Position numbers and translations under genes: made by a program
Notes under the pieces: model-generated
Told to the model about the DNA's origin: nothing
The model's input: the letters and a program-made list of their open reading frames with translations, nothing else
Database searches by the model: none
Shown: piece after piece, positions 1-6,724 of the stretch
Layout: the number at the start of each line of letters is the position of its first letter
How positions within the stretch are numbered: position 1 is the first letter of the stretch
NCBI GenBank assembly: GCA_964531215.1
Contig: CAZHFK010000002.1
Span: 1 to 43,938 of the forward strand
Reading direction: 5' to 3'
Source: WJKP01 sp964531215
GTDB lineage: Bacteria; Patescibacteriota; Patescibacteriia; CAIXNZ01
DNA: 43,938 bases

Positions 1-57
1 AGTTTACCACTATCTTTTTGTTTTCCACCACACTAATTATTATACAGCCTACAAATC

Positions 58-86
58 TTGACTAATTTTATTAAATATGATATACT
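58..86 (+). promoter_or_regulatory. Promoter of upstream small RNA
   Basis: TTGACT at 58-63 and TATACT at 81-86 are separated by 17 nt, close to the sigma-70 consensus. Transcription would start near 93 and end at the terminator at about 126-162. The 11-mer ATATACTCTTT covering the -10 recurs at 106-116 inside the transcript. Confidence 0.6.
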
Positions 87-92
87 CTTTAT

Positions 93-162
93 AGATGTAA
101 GGGTAATATACTCTTTTACAAAGGGAAAAAATTCCAGGCTCTATGCCCGGGATTTTTTCTTT
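93..162 (+). ncRNA. Small RNA 1 (about 70 nt), unknown family
   Basis: This short unit lies between a good promoter and an intrinsic terminator and contains no credible reading frame. The 5' half can fold through TGTAAGGG (97-103 and flank) with the TTTTACA segment ending at 120, partly by G-U pairs. The 3' half is the terminator hairpin. Block 92-104 is perfectly complementary to 230-242 in the next small RNA. I recognise no Rfam family. Transcription is inferred from the signals only. Confidence 0.45.
126..162 (+). terminator. Intrinsic terminator of small RNA 1
   Basis: An A-run and TTCCAGG pair with CCCGGGA and a T-run around a short loop, followed by more T residues. The symmetric A and T tracts could work in both directions. 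Confidence 0.6.
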
Positions 163-178
163 TTAAAATAATATAAGA

Positions 179-207
179 TTGACATTTGATATTTTTTTTG
201 ATACAAT
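179..207 (+). promoter_or_regulatory. Promoter of second small RNA
   Basis: TTGACA (179-184), a 17-nt spacer and TACAAT (202-207) form a near-consensus promoter. The predicted start is at about 213-215, exactly where the 11-bp closing stem of the RNA begins. Confidence 0.7.
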
Positions 208-213
208 TCAAAT

Positions 214-307
214 TGACAGGGGAGTTGACACCCTTACATCTACTTTGTAATCGGGGTTAAATCCTCTCCTGTCATTAAAAAACACCCTGGCCAGGGTGTT
301 TTTTAAT
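214..307 (+). ncRNA. Small structured RNA 2 (about 90 nt), unknown family
   Basis: An 11-bp closing stem pairs 214-224 with 264-274 (one G-U). Inside, ACCC (230-233) can pair with GGGT (254-257), and TTACA (234-238) with TGTAA (246-250), leaving the loop TCTACTT. A perfect palindromic terminator follows. The promoter, compensatory-looking stem and terminator make a real RNA gene likely. It lacks the conserved SRP RNA loop sequence, is too short for RNase P RNA or tmRNA, and has no tRNA arms. Its hairpin arm and loop (230-242) are perfectly complementary to the 5' region of small RNA 1. Confidence 0.55.
274..307. terminator. Bidirectional intrinsic terminator (small RNA 2 / topA)
   Basis: A perfect 34-nt palindrome centred between 290 and 291 has a GC-rich core (ACCCTGG/CCAGGGT) flanked by A6 and T6 tracts. 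It is symmetric, so it can end small RNA 2 on the plus strand and topA on the minus strand. Confidence 0.8.
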
Positions 308-316
308 ACCTAACAG

Positions 317-347
317 CCCCCCCCCTCAGCGACCAAATGGAGCTGGG
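317..347. other. C9 tract with GC-rich hairpin downstream of topA
   Basis: A run of nine C (317-325) is followed by TCAGC, which can pair with GCTG at 342-345 while the C tract pairs with the following G run. It lies between the topA stop and the palindromic terminator. It is GC-rich against a very AT-rich background. Function unknown; it may stabilise the topA mRNA 3' end. Confidence 0.35.
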
Positions 348-371
348 GGAGTACATCATTTATTTTTATAA

Positions 372-2495
372 TTATTTTTCTATTTCTTTGGGTTTTTCCC
401 AGGAAGCATAATCACAATCAGGATAAAGGTTGCAAGCCCAAAATATTTTACCTCTTTTGGTTTTTTTTACTACGACTTCACCCTTTTTGCATTTGGGACA
501 GGTTTGTCCGGTTGTTTTTTGAATTTGTTTGGTAAATTTACAGTCAGGATATCCAGAGCAAGCTAAAAATTTGCCAAAACGACCAGTTTTTACAAGCAAT
601 GGTTTATTACATTCTGGACATTTTTCTTTTGTTTCTCGGGCTTCTTGCTCTTCTTTGGTAACAAAAAGCGGTTGGGTATTTTTACAGTCAGGATAATTAG
701 AGCAAGCCAGAAATTTACCAAAACGACCCATTTTAATAACCATGGGCGAACCGCATTTTTCACATTTTATATCAGTTGCTTCTTCGGTTAATTCTTTTTT
801 GGTTATTTCTTTTTCTTTAATTTTTAAATTATCAATAAAAGGATCATAAAAATTTTCAACTATAGGCTGCCAATCTTTTTTCCCGGCTGCTATTTGATCC
901 AAATTTTTTTCCATTTGGGCAGTAAAATTGTAATTAACTATTTGTGGAAAATGTTCAACCAAAAGTTCATTAACCAACGTCCCTATTTCAGTCGGTTGTA
1001 ATTTTTTATCGTCGTTTTTGATAACATAATTCCTTTCTTGAATCGTAGATAAGGTGGGCGCATAAGTCGAGGGACGGCCAATGCCGTGTTCTTCTAAGGC
1101 TTTAATTAAGCTAGCTTCTGAATAACGAGCAGGTGGTTGAGTAAAATGCTGGAGCTTTTTTAATTCAATTAAATTTAATTCATCTTTTTCATTTAAATTC
1201 GGTAAAGTATTTTCCTTAACAGTTGTTTGATAAATTTTTAAAAATCCGTCAAATTTTATAACCGAACCATTGGCTCTAAAAGTATAATCATTAGCTTTGA
1301 TATCGATTTTAGTCTGATCAATTACAGCGGGTTGCATTTGACAAGCTACTGTTCTTTGCCAAATTAAATTATATAATTTATATTGTTTTGGATCTAAGTA
1401 TTGTTTTATTTTTTCCGGAGCATTATTAATATCAGTGGGCCTGATCGCTTCATGTGCCTCTTGGGCACCTTTAGATTTGGTTTTATATATTCTGGCTTTG
1501 TCCGGTAAATAATTTTTACCAATTTGTTCGGTAATGTAATGCCTAATATTATCCAGTGAATAATTGGAAAGATTTAAAGAGTCGGTTCTCATATAAGTAA
1601 TTAAACCAACAGAGCCTTGGGTGCCAATCTCAATACCTTCGTATAATCTTTGAGCCAGCATCATTGTTTGTTTGGCTGAATAGCCCAATTTGCGAGAAGC
1701 TTCTTGTTGCAATGTGCTGGTAGTAAACGGGGTTGGCGGTTGTTTTTTTGCCTCTTTCTTTTCAATTGATTCTACTTGATAATTTGCGTCTTTTAAATTA
1801 TTTAAAATAGTTTCCGCTTGTTTGCCGTTTTGAATATCTAATTTTTTTAAAGTTTTATTTTTTTGTTTGATTAATTGAGCAGTAAAAGTTTGTTTGTTTT
1901 TTTCCAGGTCAGCTTCAATGGTCCAATATTCTTCTTGTTTAAAGGCTTGAATTTCTTTTTCTTTTTCACACACTAAACGTACCGCTACAGACTGAACACG
2001 TCCGGCGCTTAAACCTCTGGCAACTTTTTGCCATAAAAAAGGTGAAAGTTTATAACCAACCAAGCGATCTAAAATTCTTCTGGCTTGTTGTGCGTCTACC
2101 ATGTTCATGTTTATTGATTTTGGGTTGCCTAAGGCTTGCTGAATTGCCTTTTTTGTTATTTCATGAAAAGTAATTCGTTCAATTTTTTTATCTTTTAATT
2201 TTAAAGCTTTGGTCAAATGCCAAGCAATAGCCTCTCCCTCTCGGTCTTCATCAGTTGCCAGAATTATCTTTTCATTTTTATTAGCCAATTCTTGTAGTTT
2301 TTTAACTTGTTTGTTGGCTTTGGTCGGAATAACATATTGGGGCTCAAAATTTTCTTCAATATTAACACCTAGTTTGCTTTTGGGTAAATCCCGGACATGT
2401 CCAAAAGAAGACTCCACCTTGAAGTCTTTAGGTAAAAATTTTGTAATTGTTTTGGCTTTGGTTGGTGATTCAACAATAACTAATGATTTGGACAT
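372..2495 (-). CDS. topA: DNA topoisomerase I (type IA)
   Basis: Relaxes negatively supercoiled DNA by transient single-strand cleavage. The 707-aa protein begins with the Toprim domain (VESPTKAKTI near residues 8-17; acidic DEDREGEAIAW around 82-92). The catalytic tyrosine lies in ITYMRTDSL near residue 300, followed by the archetypal core motif GRPSTYAPT. Three C-terminal four-Cys zinc modules follow, the first two nearly identical (GRFGKFLACS twice) and the third a variant. Length is normal for the family. The ATG at 2495 is preceded by an A/T-rich leader without SD. The dprA-topA order is widely conserved, and a promoter lies in the 71-nt gap, so topA may be read both from dprA and independently. 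Confidence 0.97.
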   Translation of the reverse strand: MSKSLVIVESPTKAKTITKFLPKDFKVESSFGHVRDLPKSKLGVNIEENFEPQYVIPTKANKQVKKLQELANKNEKIILATDEDREGEAIAWHLTKALKLKDKKIERITFHEITKKAIQQALGNPKSINMNMVDAQQARRILDRLVGYKLSPFLWQKVARGLSAGRVQSVAVRLVCEKEKEIQAFKQEEYWTIEADLEKNKQTFTAQLIKQKNKTLKKLDIQNGKQAETILNNLKDANYQVESIEKKEAKKQPPTPFTTSTLQQEASRKLGYSAKQTMMLAQRLYEGIEIGTQGSVGLITYMRTDSLNLSNYSLDNIRHYITEQIGKNYLPDKARIYKTKSKGAQEAHEAIRPTDINNAPEKIKQYLDPKQYKLYNLIWQRTVACQMQPAVIDQTKIDIKANDYTFRANGSVIKFDGFLKIYQTTVKENTLPNLNEKDELNLIELKKLQHFTQPPARYSEASLIKALEEHGIGRPSTYAPTLSTIQERNYVIKNDDKKLQPTEIGTLVNELLVEHFPQIVNYNFTAQMEKNLDQIAAGKKDWQPIVENFYDPFIDNLKIKEKEITKKELTEEATDIKCEKCGSPMVIKMGRFGKFLACSNYPDCKNTQPLFVTKEEQEARETKEKCPECNKPLLVKTGRFGKFLACSGYPDCKFTKQIQKTTGQTCPKCKKGEVVVKKTKRGKIFWACNLYPDCDYASWEKPKEIEK

Positions 2496-2534
2496 TATTT
2501 TAAATTTAATATTTTATTAAGATAATTAATATTA

Positions 2535-2563
2535 TTAATAACAGAGGGGGTAATTTTTGTCAA
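2535..2563 (-). promoter_or_regulatory. topA promoter
   Basis: On the minus strand TTGACA (complement of 2558-2563) and TATTAA (2535-2540) are spaced by 17 nt, about 40 nt upstream of the topA ATG. Confidence 0.6.
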
Positions 2564-2566
2564 ATT

Positions 2567-3664
2567 TTAATTTAAAACAATATAATTATTCATGCCTAAA
2601 TTTTTAACCAAGCCTTTCATTTCCATTAAACTTAGAGTACTGCCAATTTTAGCCGCTGGTAAATTGGTTTTTTTGATAATTTGATCAATATGAATTGGTT
2701 CTTTTGATAAATTTTGTAAGATAATTTTTTCTTCTTCTGTTTCCGGTAATATTTTTTGATTGGATACATAATTTTTAACCTCTTGTAAATTTAATTCTTC
2801 TAAAATATCCTGATAATTCGTGACCAGTTTGGCCCCCTTTTGAATTAATTTATTGGTACCAATGGATTGTTGATTATAAAGTGAACCAGGTACAGCAAAA
2901 ACTTCTCTATTTTGCTCAAGTGAATGCCAGGCAGTAATTAAAGAGCCAGAACTGGCAGCCGCTTCTATTACTAATGTGCCCAAGCAAAGTCCGGCAATAA
3001 TTCTGTTTCTGGTCGGGAAATTATGTTTTAAAGGCAGGGTGTTTATTGGAAATTCAGAAATAATTGTACCATTATTATTTAATATATTTTGAGCCAGATA
3101 ACGATTACTACTGGGATAAATGCTTGACTGGTCAATACCGCTGCCTAAAACAGCAATTGTTTGACCATTAGTTTCTAAAGTCGATTGATGAGCTAAAGCA
3201 TCAATACCGAGAGCCAGACCACTGGTAATAGTAAAACCGTTTTTCACCAATGGTTTAATAATTTCCGGGGTAATTTGTTTGCCGTAATTAGAGATTTTTC
3301 TGGTACCCACAACAGCTAAATTAAATTTTGAATTTAGATTTTCCAAGTTACCTTTAATATATAATAAGGCCGGCGGATTAAAAATCTCTTTTAAAAGTTT
3401 CGGATAATTTTTATCGGCAATGGTAATAACTTGAATATTTTCGGCTTGTAATTTTGCCAATTCTTGCTTTGGATCAATTTGTTGTTTGACAGTTAAAAAT
3501 TCCTCTATTAAGTTATTTTCCAAACCGGCTTTTTGTAATTCTAAAAAAGACGCCTGCCAAGCCGCTTGCATGGTTGAAAAATAAGTATACAATTTTTTAA
3601 ACCGGTTAGCGCCTATTTTGGAAAATTGCGAAAAAGCCAACCAGTATTTTAAATCATGATTCAT
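2567..3664 (-). CDS. dprA: DNA-processing protein DprA (Smf)
   Basis: Single-stranded-DNA-binding RecA loader used in natural transformation. The Rossmann-like core shows VVGTRKISNYG, SGLALGIDALAH, the GSGIDQSSIYP loop and NFPTRNRIIAGL, all diagnostic for DprA. An N-terminal helical part and a C-terminal winged-helix-like segment (PIHIDQIIKKTNLP onward) flank it. I place the start at the ATG at 3664 (MNHDLKYW). The frame stays open upstream to 3706, but those codons overlap the -10 element (3679-3684) and the -35. The start has no SD. It is followed by topA on the same strand. Its presence suggests DNA uptake, consistent with the VirB2-like proteins elsewhere in the window, although no uptake machinery is seen here. 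Confidence 0.95.
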   Translation of the reverse strand: MNHDLKYWLAFSQFSKIGANRFKKLYTYFSTMQAAWQASFLELQKAGLENNLIEEFLTVKQQIDPKQELAKLQAENIQVITIADKNYPKLLKEIFNPPALLYIKGNLENLNSKFNLAVVGTRKISNYGKQITPEIIKPLVKNGFTITSGLALGIDALAHQSTLETNGQTIAVLGSGIDQSSIYPSSNRYLAQNILNNNGTIISEFPINTLPLKHNFPTRNRIIAGLCLGTLVIEAAASSGSLITAWHSLEQNREVFAVPGSLYNQQSIGTNKLIQKGAKLVTNYQDILEELNLQEVKNYVSNQKILPETEEEKIILQNLSKEPIHIDQIIKKTNLPAAKIGSTLSLMEMKGLVKNLGMNNYIVLN

Positions 3665-3678
3665 AAATAATTTATTTA

Positions 3679-3706
3679 AATATAGCATACAAACATGGCT
3701 TGACAA
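3679..3706 (-). promoter_or_regulatory. dprA promoter, overlapping the divergent ncRNA promoter
   Basis: On the minus strand TTGTCA (3701-3706) and TATATT (3679-3684) are 16 nt apart. The -10 region is the inverted copy of the plus-strand -10 region (11-bp perfect inverted repeat, 3679-3689 and 3718-3728), and the two -35 elements overlap. Confidence 0.55.
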
Positions 3707-3728
3707 AGCTTTTTAAATATGCTATATT
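3700..3728 (+). promoter_or_regulatory. Promoter of 6S-like RNA
   Basis: Consensus TTGACA (3700-3705), a 17-nt spacer and TATATT (3723-3728). The predicted start is near 3735, upstream of a long self-complementary transcript with no reading frame. Confidence 0.7.
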
Positions 3729-3734
3729 GTGATA

Positions 3735-3917
3735 ATATAAGTTTGAAAATTTAGTATTCAGTGATCTACTTGCCAGTCGGCGGGTGAATGAGGCACCCTC
3801 CTTCCTCTTAGTAATCTGCCATAAGTTAGGGCCAGAAGTCTTGTGCTTCGAGTCCTACACTGGTGGGTAGTACTCTGGATATTAAAAATAAAAAACTGGG
3901 TTAATGCCCAGTTTTTT
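3735..3917 (+). ncRNA. ssrS: Structured ncRNA, candidate 6S RNA
   Basis: A strong promoter and an intrinsic terminator bracket about 180 nt without an ORF. The ends pair over 28 positions, 3750-3777 with 3859-3886, with only three mismatches. They enclose an 81-nt interior containing a GGGTG/CACCC hairpin (3782-3786 with 3794-3798) and a weaker CTTA/TAAG hairpin (3807-3810 with 3822-3825). Length, long closing stem, internal open region and apical structure resemble 6S RNA, which binds sigma-70 RNA polymerase holoenzyme. It lacks the SRP RNA signature, and I see no RNase P or tmRNA hallmarks. That it is a structured ncRNA is well supported. The 6S assignment rests on architecture alone. Confidence 0.6.
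3890..3917. terminator. Bidirectional terminator between ncRNA and pth
   Basis: AAAAAACTGGG and CCCAGTTTTTT pair around TTAATG. A tracts on one side and T tracts on the other let it end the plus-strand ncRNA and the minus-strand pth operon. Confidence 0.85.
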
Positions 3918-3932
3918 ATTAAATATATATAT

Positions 3933-4460
3933 TTAATTTTTCAAGATTGAATTTAATTCTTCAATTGTTTTTTGAGGCAAATCCCGAGCTTTAGTCAGAT
4001 CTTGTTTTGTAAACTTTTGTAAAACAAATTTTTCAGTTGGGATTTTTGTCCTGATCATTTCATTGGCTACCCCGATTTTTATCTGCCAGAAATTATTGGA
4101 TTTTAAATGGTTGATAATTGATTGAATGCCTTTATGTCCGGCCCCACTCGAACCTTTTTTAGATTTTATTTTACCTACTTCAATATCTACATCATCACGG
4201 ATGATAATAATATCAGAAGTTTTAATTTTATAATATTTTTTTATTGCTACAACTGCTTCACCCGAATTGTTCATAAAAGTTTGCGGCTTGGCTAAAATAA
4301 TATTTTTATTTTTGGCAATTTCAGCTTTTAGTTTTTTATCCAATTTAAATTTAGGCAAATCAAAATAATCTTTTAAATAATCAAGAGCTTGCCAGCCAAT
4401 ATTATGGCGAGTATTTTTAAATTTTGGTCCGGGATTGCCTAATCCCACGATTAGTTTCAT
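3933..4460 (-). CDS. pth: Peptidyl-tRNA hydrolase
   Basis: Cleaves peptidyl-tRNA released from stalled ribosomes to recycle tRNA. The 175-aa protein from the ATG at 4460 starts with GLGNPG and TRHNIGW (catalytic His), then FMNNSGE and the acidic RDDVD motif. The stretch equivalent to GGHNGL reads GAGHKGIQS, so the Asn that helps hold the substrate in E. coli Pth is Lys here. I chose the second Met because GLGNPG normally begins about five residues after the start; four extra codons upstream (to 4472) are possible. It is the last gene of the LCP-der-lipid kinase-pth cluster, and the bidirectional terminator follows. Confidence 0.94.
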   Translation of the reverse strand: MKLIVGLGNPGPKFKNTRHNIGWQALDYLKDYFDLPKFKLDKKLKAEIAKNKNIILAKPQTFMNNSGEAVVAIKKYYKIKTSDIIIIRDDVDIEVGKIKSKKGSSGAGHKGIQSIINHLKSNNFWQIKIGVANEMIRTKIPTEKFVLQKFTKQDLTKARDLPQKTIEELNSILKN

Positions 4461-4488
4461 ATACTTTAGCAAATGGCATATGCCATTA

Positions 4489-5355
4489 TTATGATTTTTT
4501 AGCGATAATTTTTAAAGCTTGGGGGAGAATTTTAACATCCAAGTGGGTTAATTCTACTACTTCACCGTCTATTTGTATAGGGGTTTTTTTATAAAAAGGC
4601 AAGACATAGATTTCTTTGGCAGTATAATATTCATAGCGCCAGTCTTTAGGATATTTTTTTAAAAAAAAACGATGAATTAAAATGCCCAAATCCCTTATAT
4701 TTAAGGTGTTTAAAATGCTGATATTAAAATAACCGTCATTAATTTTTGCTTTGGGGTTTAAAGTTAGATTAAAAAAACTGGCAAAATTGGAAATAAAAAT
4801 ACTTTGAGCTTTGACTGTTTTTTGCTGATCATTGATTTTAATAAAAAATTTATTGGCCTTAGTGCTAAAAAAACTAAAAATCAAACTAAAAATATAAGCA
4901 ATCCAGCCCCAGGTTTTTTTCATTTTTCTGGAAGCATTTTTGATTACTTTGGCATCAAAACCAATTCCGGTGGCTATTAAAAAATAATGACGATTATTGA
5001 CCAGACCAACATCTATTTTTTGAGTTTTGGCAGAGAAGCCAAATTTTAAAGCCCTTTTTGTTTCTAAAGGAATTCCCAGCGATAAAGCTAAAATGTTGGC
5101 ACTGCCAATAGGGATAATAGCTAGAGGCGAGTTGATATTATGGTCAATTATCCAAGAAGCAACTTCTTTAATGGTTCCGTCACCGCCAGTAACAAAAATA
5201 CGGTCAAATTCATTGAGTTTTAATTTAGTAAAGCTACCTTCTGTCGTATAATGCCAGTTGACTTCCAAATTATAATTTTTTAAAAATTTTTTAATTGACT
5301 TGTCTTTTTTATTTTTTTTACCGGCCAGCGGATTGTAGATTATTAAAATTTTCAT
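4489..5355 (-). CDS. Diacylglycerol kinase-family lipid kinase (DagK/YegS type)
   Basis: A soluble-type lipid kinase that likely phosphorylates diacylglycerol or a related lipid at the membrane. The 288-aa protein opens with the nucleotide-binding signature YNPLAGKK and carries GGDGTIKEV near residues 57-65, followed by IPIGSANILA. A mid-protein GFDAKVIKNASRKMKK motif and a C-terminal beta domain ending in QIDGEVVEL complete the fold. Its ATG overlaps the der stop (ATGA, 5352-5355), implying translational coupling. The substrate cannot be told from sequence. A separate integral-membrane DgkA homologue is encoded at 36612-36980. Confidence 0.9.
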   Translation of the reverse strand: MKILIIYNPLAGKKNKKDKSIKKFLKNYNLEVNWHYTTEGSFTKLKLNEFDRIFVTGGDGTIKEVASWIIDHNINSPLAIIPIGSANILALSLGIPLETKRALKFGFSAKTQKIDVGLVNNRHYFLIATGIGFDAKVIKNASRKMKKTWGWIAYIFSLIFSFFSTKANKFFIKINDQQKTVKAQSIFISNFASFFNLTLNPKAKINDGYFNISILNTLNIRDLGILIHRFFLKKYPKDWRYEYYTAKEIYVLPFYKKTPIQIDGEVVELTHLDVKILPQALKIIAKKS

Positions 5356-6719
5356 TGTTTTAGTTTTATTTGGATCGGCGTACCAGTTAATTGAAATTTT
5401 TCACGTAATGAATTGGCTAAATATTTAAGATAGGCTTGGTTTAAACTGTCATTTTTACCAATTCTTAATTCAAAACGAGGCGGATCGGTTTTTACTTGTT
5501 TGAGATTTTGCAAATAAGGCGGTTTTGTGCCTTTAGCACTTTGAGGTCGATGTTTTTTGATAGCTTTTTTTAAAAATTTATTCAAAGCGTTTTCACTAAT
5601 TTGAATTTGACGATTTTGATAGATTTGAATTGCTAAGTCAAGAATTTTTTTTGTATTTTTATTGGTTAAGGCAGAAGTGAAAATTATGGGAGCCCAAGTT
5701 AGATAAGGGAAATTTTTATAAATATATTGTTCGAATTTTTTTTGCGTATTGGTCTCTTTATCTTTTATTTTATCCCATTTATTGGCAACAATAATAATGC
5801 TGATATTGGCTTCTAATAATAGTTTACTTAATTTATTGTCTTGGACAGAAATCGGCTGGGAAATATCAAGAACCAATAAACAAATATCAGATTTTTGAAC
5901 ATTTTCCAGGCTTTTTTTAACAGAAATTTTTTCCAATTCTAGATTAATTTTAGCCTGTTTCCTGATGCCCGCAGTATCAATTAAAGTGAAAGGTTGATCT
6001 TTATAAATTATTTGGATATCAATCGCTTCTCTGGTGGTAAACGGTTTTGGCGAGACAATAACCCTTTCTTGCCCGAAAATAGAATTTAATAAGGATGATT
6101 TACCCACATTTGGTTTACCAATTATGGCAATTTTAATACCGGGTTCTATTTCTATTTTGGCGGCTTTTTTTGATTTTTTGATTTTTTTTAATTTACTGAC
6201 TACAACATCTAATAAATCACCAGTGCCCGAACCATTGAGAGCAGATACAAAAATAGGCTCACCCAAGCCTAGTGTGAAAAATTCAGCAGCTTTTTCTTGC
6301 TGTTTTCGGGAATCAGTTTTATTGGCAACCAAAATTATTTCTTTATTTAATTTTTTGAGATTTTTGCACAATTCTTTGTCTTGTGGCAAGAGTCCTGTTT
6401 TTATATCAACTACAAATAAAATTAAATCAGCTTGTTTTAAAATAGTTTGAGTTTGATTAATAATATCCAGAGCAAAATCTTTATTTAAGTCCGGTGACAG
6501 TTTTTGAAGTTTTTTACTGGCAATAATTGTTTCAATACCACCGGTATCAATTAATTCCAAATTAATACCCTGCCAATAAACTTGTCCGATATTAATATCG
6601 CGGGTTGTGCCGGCTTTTTTTGAAGTTAGAGCCTTGGGTTTTTCAATTAAGCGATTGAAAAGTGTTGATTTACCCACATTAGCTCTGCCAATAATAATAA
6701 CTTTAGGCAAAGTTTTCAT
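5352..6719 (-). CDS. der: Ribosome-assembly GTPase Der (EngA)
   Basis: Tandem-G-domain GTPase required for 50S subunit assembly. The 455-aa protein has P-loops GRANVGKST (about residue 11) and GKPNVGKSS (about residue 202). Switch and base-recognition motifs follow each: DTGGIE and NKTD in the first domain, DTAGI and NKWD in the second. A C-terminal KH-like domain contains the conserved KPPYLQNLKQ segment. Lengths and order are canonical. It lies 5 nt downstream of the LCP gene and overlaps the lipid kinase by 4 nt, so the three are probably cotranscribed. No SD precedes the ATG. Confidence 0.97.
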   Translation of the reverse strand: MKTLPKVIIIGRANVGKSTLFNRLIEKPKALTSKKAGTTRDINIGQVYWQGINLELIDTGGIETIIASKKLQKLSPDLNKDFALDIINQTQTILKQADLILFVVDIKTGLLPQDKELCKNLKKLNKEIILVANKTDSRKQQEKAAEFFTLGLGEPIFVSALNGSGTGDLLDVVVSKLKKIKKSKKAAKIEIEPGIKIAIIGKPNVGKSSLLNSIFGQERVIVSPKPFTTREAIDIQIIYKDQPFTLIDTAGIRKQAKINLELEKISVKKSLENVQKSDICLLVLDISQPISVQDNKLSKLLLEANISIIIVANKWDKIKDKETNTQKKFEQYIYKNFPYLTWAPIIFTSALTNKNTKKILDLAIQIYQNRQIQISENALNKFLKKAIKKHRPQSAKGTKPPYLQNLKQVKTDPPRFELRIGKNDSLNQAYLKYLANSLREKFQLTGTPIQIKLKQ

Positions 6720-6724
6720 AATTT

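Noticed and set aside
214..307. Small RNA 2 as SRP 4.5S RNA or a tRNA
   Set aside because: It lacks the conserved SRP apical sequence, and no cloverleaf or CCA-end pattern is present.
2209..2520. Open frame on the plus strand opposite topA
   Set aside because: It lies entirely over the reverse strand of a well-conserved topA, has no family motifs and no start signals.
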